Positions 61,743 through 64,000 of a stretch of 64,000 nucleotides of DNA are shown here, piece by piece. The DNA is taken from contig NZ_FXYE01000001.1 of NCBI RefSeq assembly GCF_900184935.1, positions 372,001 to 436,000 of the forward strand, in the 5' to 3' direction. Under the pieces are notes generated by a model. The model searched no databases and had not been told where the DNA came from. It worked only from the letters and a program-made list of their open reading frames with translations. Source of the stretch: Actibacterium lipolyticum. Its GTDB lineage: Bacteria > Pseudomonadota > Alphaproteobacteria > Rhodobacterales > Rhodobacteraceae. Position numbers and translations under genes: made by a program. Numbering within the stretch: the stretch's first letter is position 1; the number at the start of each line of letters is the position of its first letter.

Positions 61743-63776
61743 ATGTCATCAACCGCACTTCATGCGGCGGACCAGTCCCCTGATCCCGCGGACACCGCGG
61801 GGGCAGGCGGCGGCTGGCAGGTCGCGGGTCTTCCCGGCGCGCTCTGCGTCGCAGCTCTACTGATCATCTCGGTTTTTGAAATTACCGCGCGTTACGGATT
61901 CAATGCGCCCACCTTCTGGGCGACGGAAATATCGACGTATGTCGGCGTAGCAGCTGTGTTTTTTTCACTGGCCTACGCCGAGGTGCGGGGCGAACATGTC
62001 CGCGTCGAGGCGTTTTTGGAACAGCTACCTGAGGCCCGGCGCGTCCCGATCCTGAGGCTGGCCAATTGGCTGGGCGTGGTGTTCATCGCCTTCTGCTCGG
62101 TCGAATTGAGCCGCTATATGGTGGCAGATTACACCGCAGGGACGCGGAACTGGGGGCTGATGTCGACGCTGCTGTGGATTCCACAGGTGCCGGTCGTACT
62201 GGGGTTGGTCGGGTTCACGTCAATCCTGACATGTCGCGCGGCCGACGGCGCGGGGCGGAAGCACGTGGCGGTGCTGATAGTCGCGGGCGCCGCCGTGGCG
62301 GGATTTTGTGCAGGCCGCAAGGGACTGTCGGTTGCGGGTCATACCGTCCCGTGGAGCTTGCTGATCGTTATTGGCGCGACCGCTATCTCGGCCGCGATCA
62401 CCACCGGCTGGCGCAGTGGGGCGGTGATGGCCGGTTTGCTGGGCGTCGCCTGCGCCGCGATGATGCTTGCCGCCGGTGGCGGGCAGGCTGGCGCGGCCAT
62501 CGTGATCCTGATCTTTGTCTTCGTTTTCCTCGCCTTGGGGATGCAGGTGGCTGTCGCGCTTGGCCTTGTCGGTGCGCTTGGTCTGATCTTCCTCCCGCCG
62601 ATCCCGCAGACGGTCGTGGTGGCAGAACGCGTCTGGAACGGCGTCAACTCTTTCACTTACACAGCTGTACCCATGTTTGTTTTGATGGGTAGCCTTCTGA
62701 TGCGTGCCGGCATTTCGCGCAGCCTTTTCGACGGGCTGGTCGTCTGGATGGGGCGCATTCCGGGTGGGCTGGCACAGGCCACGCTGACGGCCAGCGGGCT
62801 GTTTGCGGCCCTGTCCGGGTCCTCGATCGCCACTGCCGCCACGATTGGCAAAGCCGCAGGGCAGGAAATGCTGGATCGCGGCTACAAGCCGTCACTGGCG
62901 CTTGGCTCTATCGCCGGGGGCGGGACGCTTGGCATCCTGATCCCGCCCAGTGTACCGATGATCATTTTTGCGGCGATGGTCGGCGTCTCGGTAACGAAGC
63001 TGTTCGTTGCGGGCATCGTTCCGGGCTTGATGGTGCTGACCAGCATGATGGTAGCCGTCTGGATCTGGTGCCTGCTGAAACCCGAGGCAGGCCACACGGG
63101 CCGCGCTTATTCAATGGCCGAGAAAGCTCGTGCCTTTGTACAATTCGGCCCGTTCCTAGGTCTGATCGTGATCGTCATCGCATCGCTCTATTTCGGGGTC
63201 GTCACAGCGACCGAGGCCGGCGCACTTGGTGCTGCCCTTGCGCTGATCCTCGCGGGGTTTTCCGGCAAACTTTCGTTTGACATGATCCGGGGGGCGCTTC
63301 TGGAAACTGCCGCGCTGACCGGCGGCATCCTGTTCATTGTGATCGGGGCGGGGATGCTTAGCTGGCTGGTCGATTACCTGCGCATCGCGACGATGTTGGT
63401 CGAAGCGGTTGAGGGCAGCGGCATGCCCGTTGTGTCTGTCCTGCTGATGCTGATGGTCGTTTACCTGATCCTCGGCATGTTCATCGACCCGATTTCCATG
63501 ATGCTGATGACGGTGACGATCACCTATCCGATTGTCCTACACGCGGGATATGACGCGCTGTGGTTCGGCATTGCCCTGATGATGATGATCGAAGTCGGTC
63601 TCATCACGCCGCCGGTCGGCATCATCCTGTTCGTCCTGCGCGGTCTGTTCCCACAGGCCTCGTTCAAAGAGATTTCGACCGGGTCTCTCGTCTTTGTCGG
63701 CGTCATCCTAGCCAATGTCATCCTGATTGCGGTGTTCCCGCAGATTGTCACCTGGCTGCCAAGCCTGATGCGCTGA
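61743..63776 (+). CDS. TRAP transporter fused small and large permease (DctQM fusion)
   Basis: A 677-residue membrane protein. Residues about 25-165 are a DctQ-type small permease (SVFEITARYGFNAPTFWATEISTY and VRGEHVRVEAFL). A linker with several extra helices (about 170-250) leads to the DctM large permease (about 255-672), with ALSGSSIATAATIGKAAGQEM, GSIAGGGTLGILIPPSVPMI and the terminal DPISMMLMTVTITYP. Fused DctQM proteins are known but less common than separate genes. It drives Na+-dependent organic-acid uptake. AAGGAGA precedes the ATG. Confidence 0.92.
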   Translation: MSSTALHAADQSPDPADTAGAGGGWQVAGLPGALCVAALLIISVFEITARYGFNAPTFWATEISTYVGVAAVFFSLAYAEVRGEHVRVEAFLEQLPEARRVPILRLANWLGVVFIAFCSVELSRYMVADYTAGTRNWGLMSTLLWIPQVPVVLGLVGFTSILTCRAADGAGRKHVAVLIVAGAAVAGFCAGRKGLSVAGHTVPWSLLIVIGATAISAAITTGWRSGAVMAGLLGVACAAMMLAAGGGQAGAAIVILIFVFVFLALGMQVAVALGLVGALGLIFLPPIPQTVVVAERVWNGVNSFTYTAVPMFVLMGSLLMRAGISRSLFDGLVVWMGRIPGGLAQATLTASGLFAALSGSSIATAATIGKAAGQEMLDRGYKPSLALGSIAGGGTLGILIPPSVPMIIFAAMVGVSVTKLFVAGIVPGLMVLTSMMVAVWIWCLLKPEAGHTGRAYSMAEKARAFVQFGPFLGLIVIVIASLYFGVVTATEAGALGAALALILAGFSGKLSFDMIRGALLETAALTGGILFIVIGAGMLSWLVDYLRIATMLVEAVEGSGMPVVSVLLMLMVVYLILGMFIDPISMMLMTVTITYPIVLHAGYDALWFGIALMMMIEVGLITPPVGIILFVLRGLFPQASFKEISTGSLVFVGVILANVILIAVFPQIVTWLPSLMR

Positions 63777-63805
63777 TCAACACTCAATAGGGAGGAGGAA
63801 TTCCC

Positions 63806-64000
63806 ATGCCAAACAGAGAGCTAACCCCGCAGATCACCGCCCGCGTGGCCGATCTGACCGGTACATATACTGCCCCTGACGCCTGCGCCGGTTTTTTGCT
63901 GTGCGATCGGCATCCGGCAGACCGCGTGGCCTATCGCATCATCGGTGAGGGCGCGCCCGTCGACCTGACCTTCGGTGCGCTCAAGGCACGCTCCGAAAAG
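63806..64000 (+). CDS. AMP-binding acyl-CoA synthetase, N-terminal part (cut by window end)
   Basis: The first 65 codons, open to the window edge. The pattern TGTYTAPDACAGFLLCDRH...VAYRIIGEGAPVDLTFGALKARSEK matches the start of acyl-CoA/aryl-CoA synthetases, before the AMP-binding core, so the assignment rests on the N-terminal region only. GGAGGAGG lies 8 bases before ATG. It follows the TRAP permease by 29 bases, so it is likely co-transcribed and activates the imported acid. Confidence 0.65.
   Translation, partial: MPNRELTPQITARVADLTGTYTAPDACAGFLLCDRHPADRVAYRIIGEGAPVDLTFGALKARSEK

Noticed and set aside
1-64000. tRNA genes, rRNA genes and CRISPR arrays
   Set aside because: No cloverleaf-type sequence with a GTTCGAATC-like T-loop in a gap, no rRNA segments and no regularly spaced repeats were seen; a covariance-model scan would be needed to exclude tRNAs fully.

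Overview
The window reads as chromosomal DNA of an alphaproteobacterium of the Rhodobacterales (marine Roseobacter type). The grounds are a moderately high GC content, a hisS-hisZ-hisG operon with short-form HisG, a single-chain B12-dependent ribonucleotide reductase, a DUF1489 gene, an Mrp antiporter operon whose first gene fuses subunits A and B, and many TRAP and sugar-ABC transport genes. The species cannot be named from sequence reading alone.

Layout. 1-9,425 is a housekeeping block: the 3' part of dnaE, a TauE/SafE permease, slyX, hisS-hisZ-hisG, a DUF1489 gene and a class II ribonucleotide reductase (nrdJ) that carries an in-frame XRE-type helix-turn-helix insert. 9,426-11,310 is insertion-sequence debris: an IS481-family element separates a truncated metallophosphoesterase from a truncated IS3-family element. 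11,751-26,352 is a regulated surface-polysaccharide locus. An H-NOX nitric-oxide/oxygen sensor and a hybrid histidine kinase run leftward. Running rightward from the shared intergenic region is one tightly packed operon: receiver-PP2C phosphatase, STAS antagonist, RsbW-like kinase, DUF3131 protein, acyltransferase, cellulose-synthase-like GT2, second DUF3131 protein and a periplasmic protein. An outer-membrane-like protein sharing a domain with the last of these lies at the far left.

27,045-37,930 is a catabolic island: divergent LacI and LysR regulators, a sugar-type ABC transporter, an intradiol (hydroxyquinol-type) dioxygenase, an IolE-like TIM barrel, two Gfo/Idh/MocA dehydrogenases, a Dabb-fold protein and maleylacetate reductase. 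The combination suggests that a cyclitol or sugar-like substrate is imported, oxidised and dehydrated to a polyhydroxybenzene, then ring-cleaved. 38,000-40,010 is low-quality intergenic DNA with gene remnants. 40,080-46,024 is the complete mrp (pha) Na+/H+ antiporter operon, followed by a decayed TniQ-like gene.

47,374-49,554 is an orphan membrane hybrid kinase. 49,823-59,658 is a cluster of redox enzymes (nitroreductase, CmcJ-like oxygenase, luciferase-like oxidoreductase, two SDRs, FAD monooxygenase) with LysR and AraC regulators. 59,700-60,500 holds an IS3 remnant and a doubly broken HxlR regulator. 60,711 to the end is a DctP/DctQM-fusion TRAP transporter followed by the start of an AMP-binding CoA ligase, which suggests uptake and CoA activation of an organic acid. 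No tRNA, rRNA or CRISPR array was recognised.
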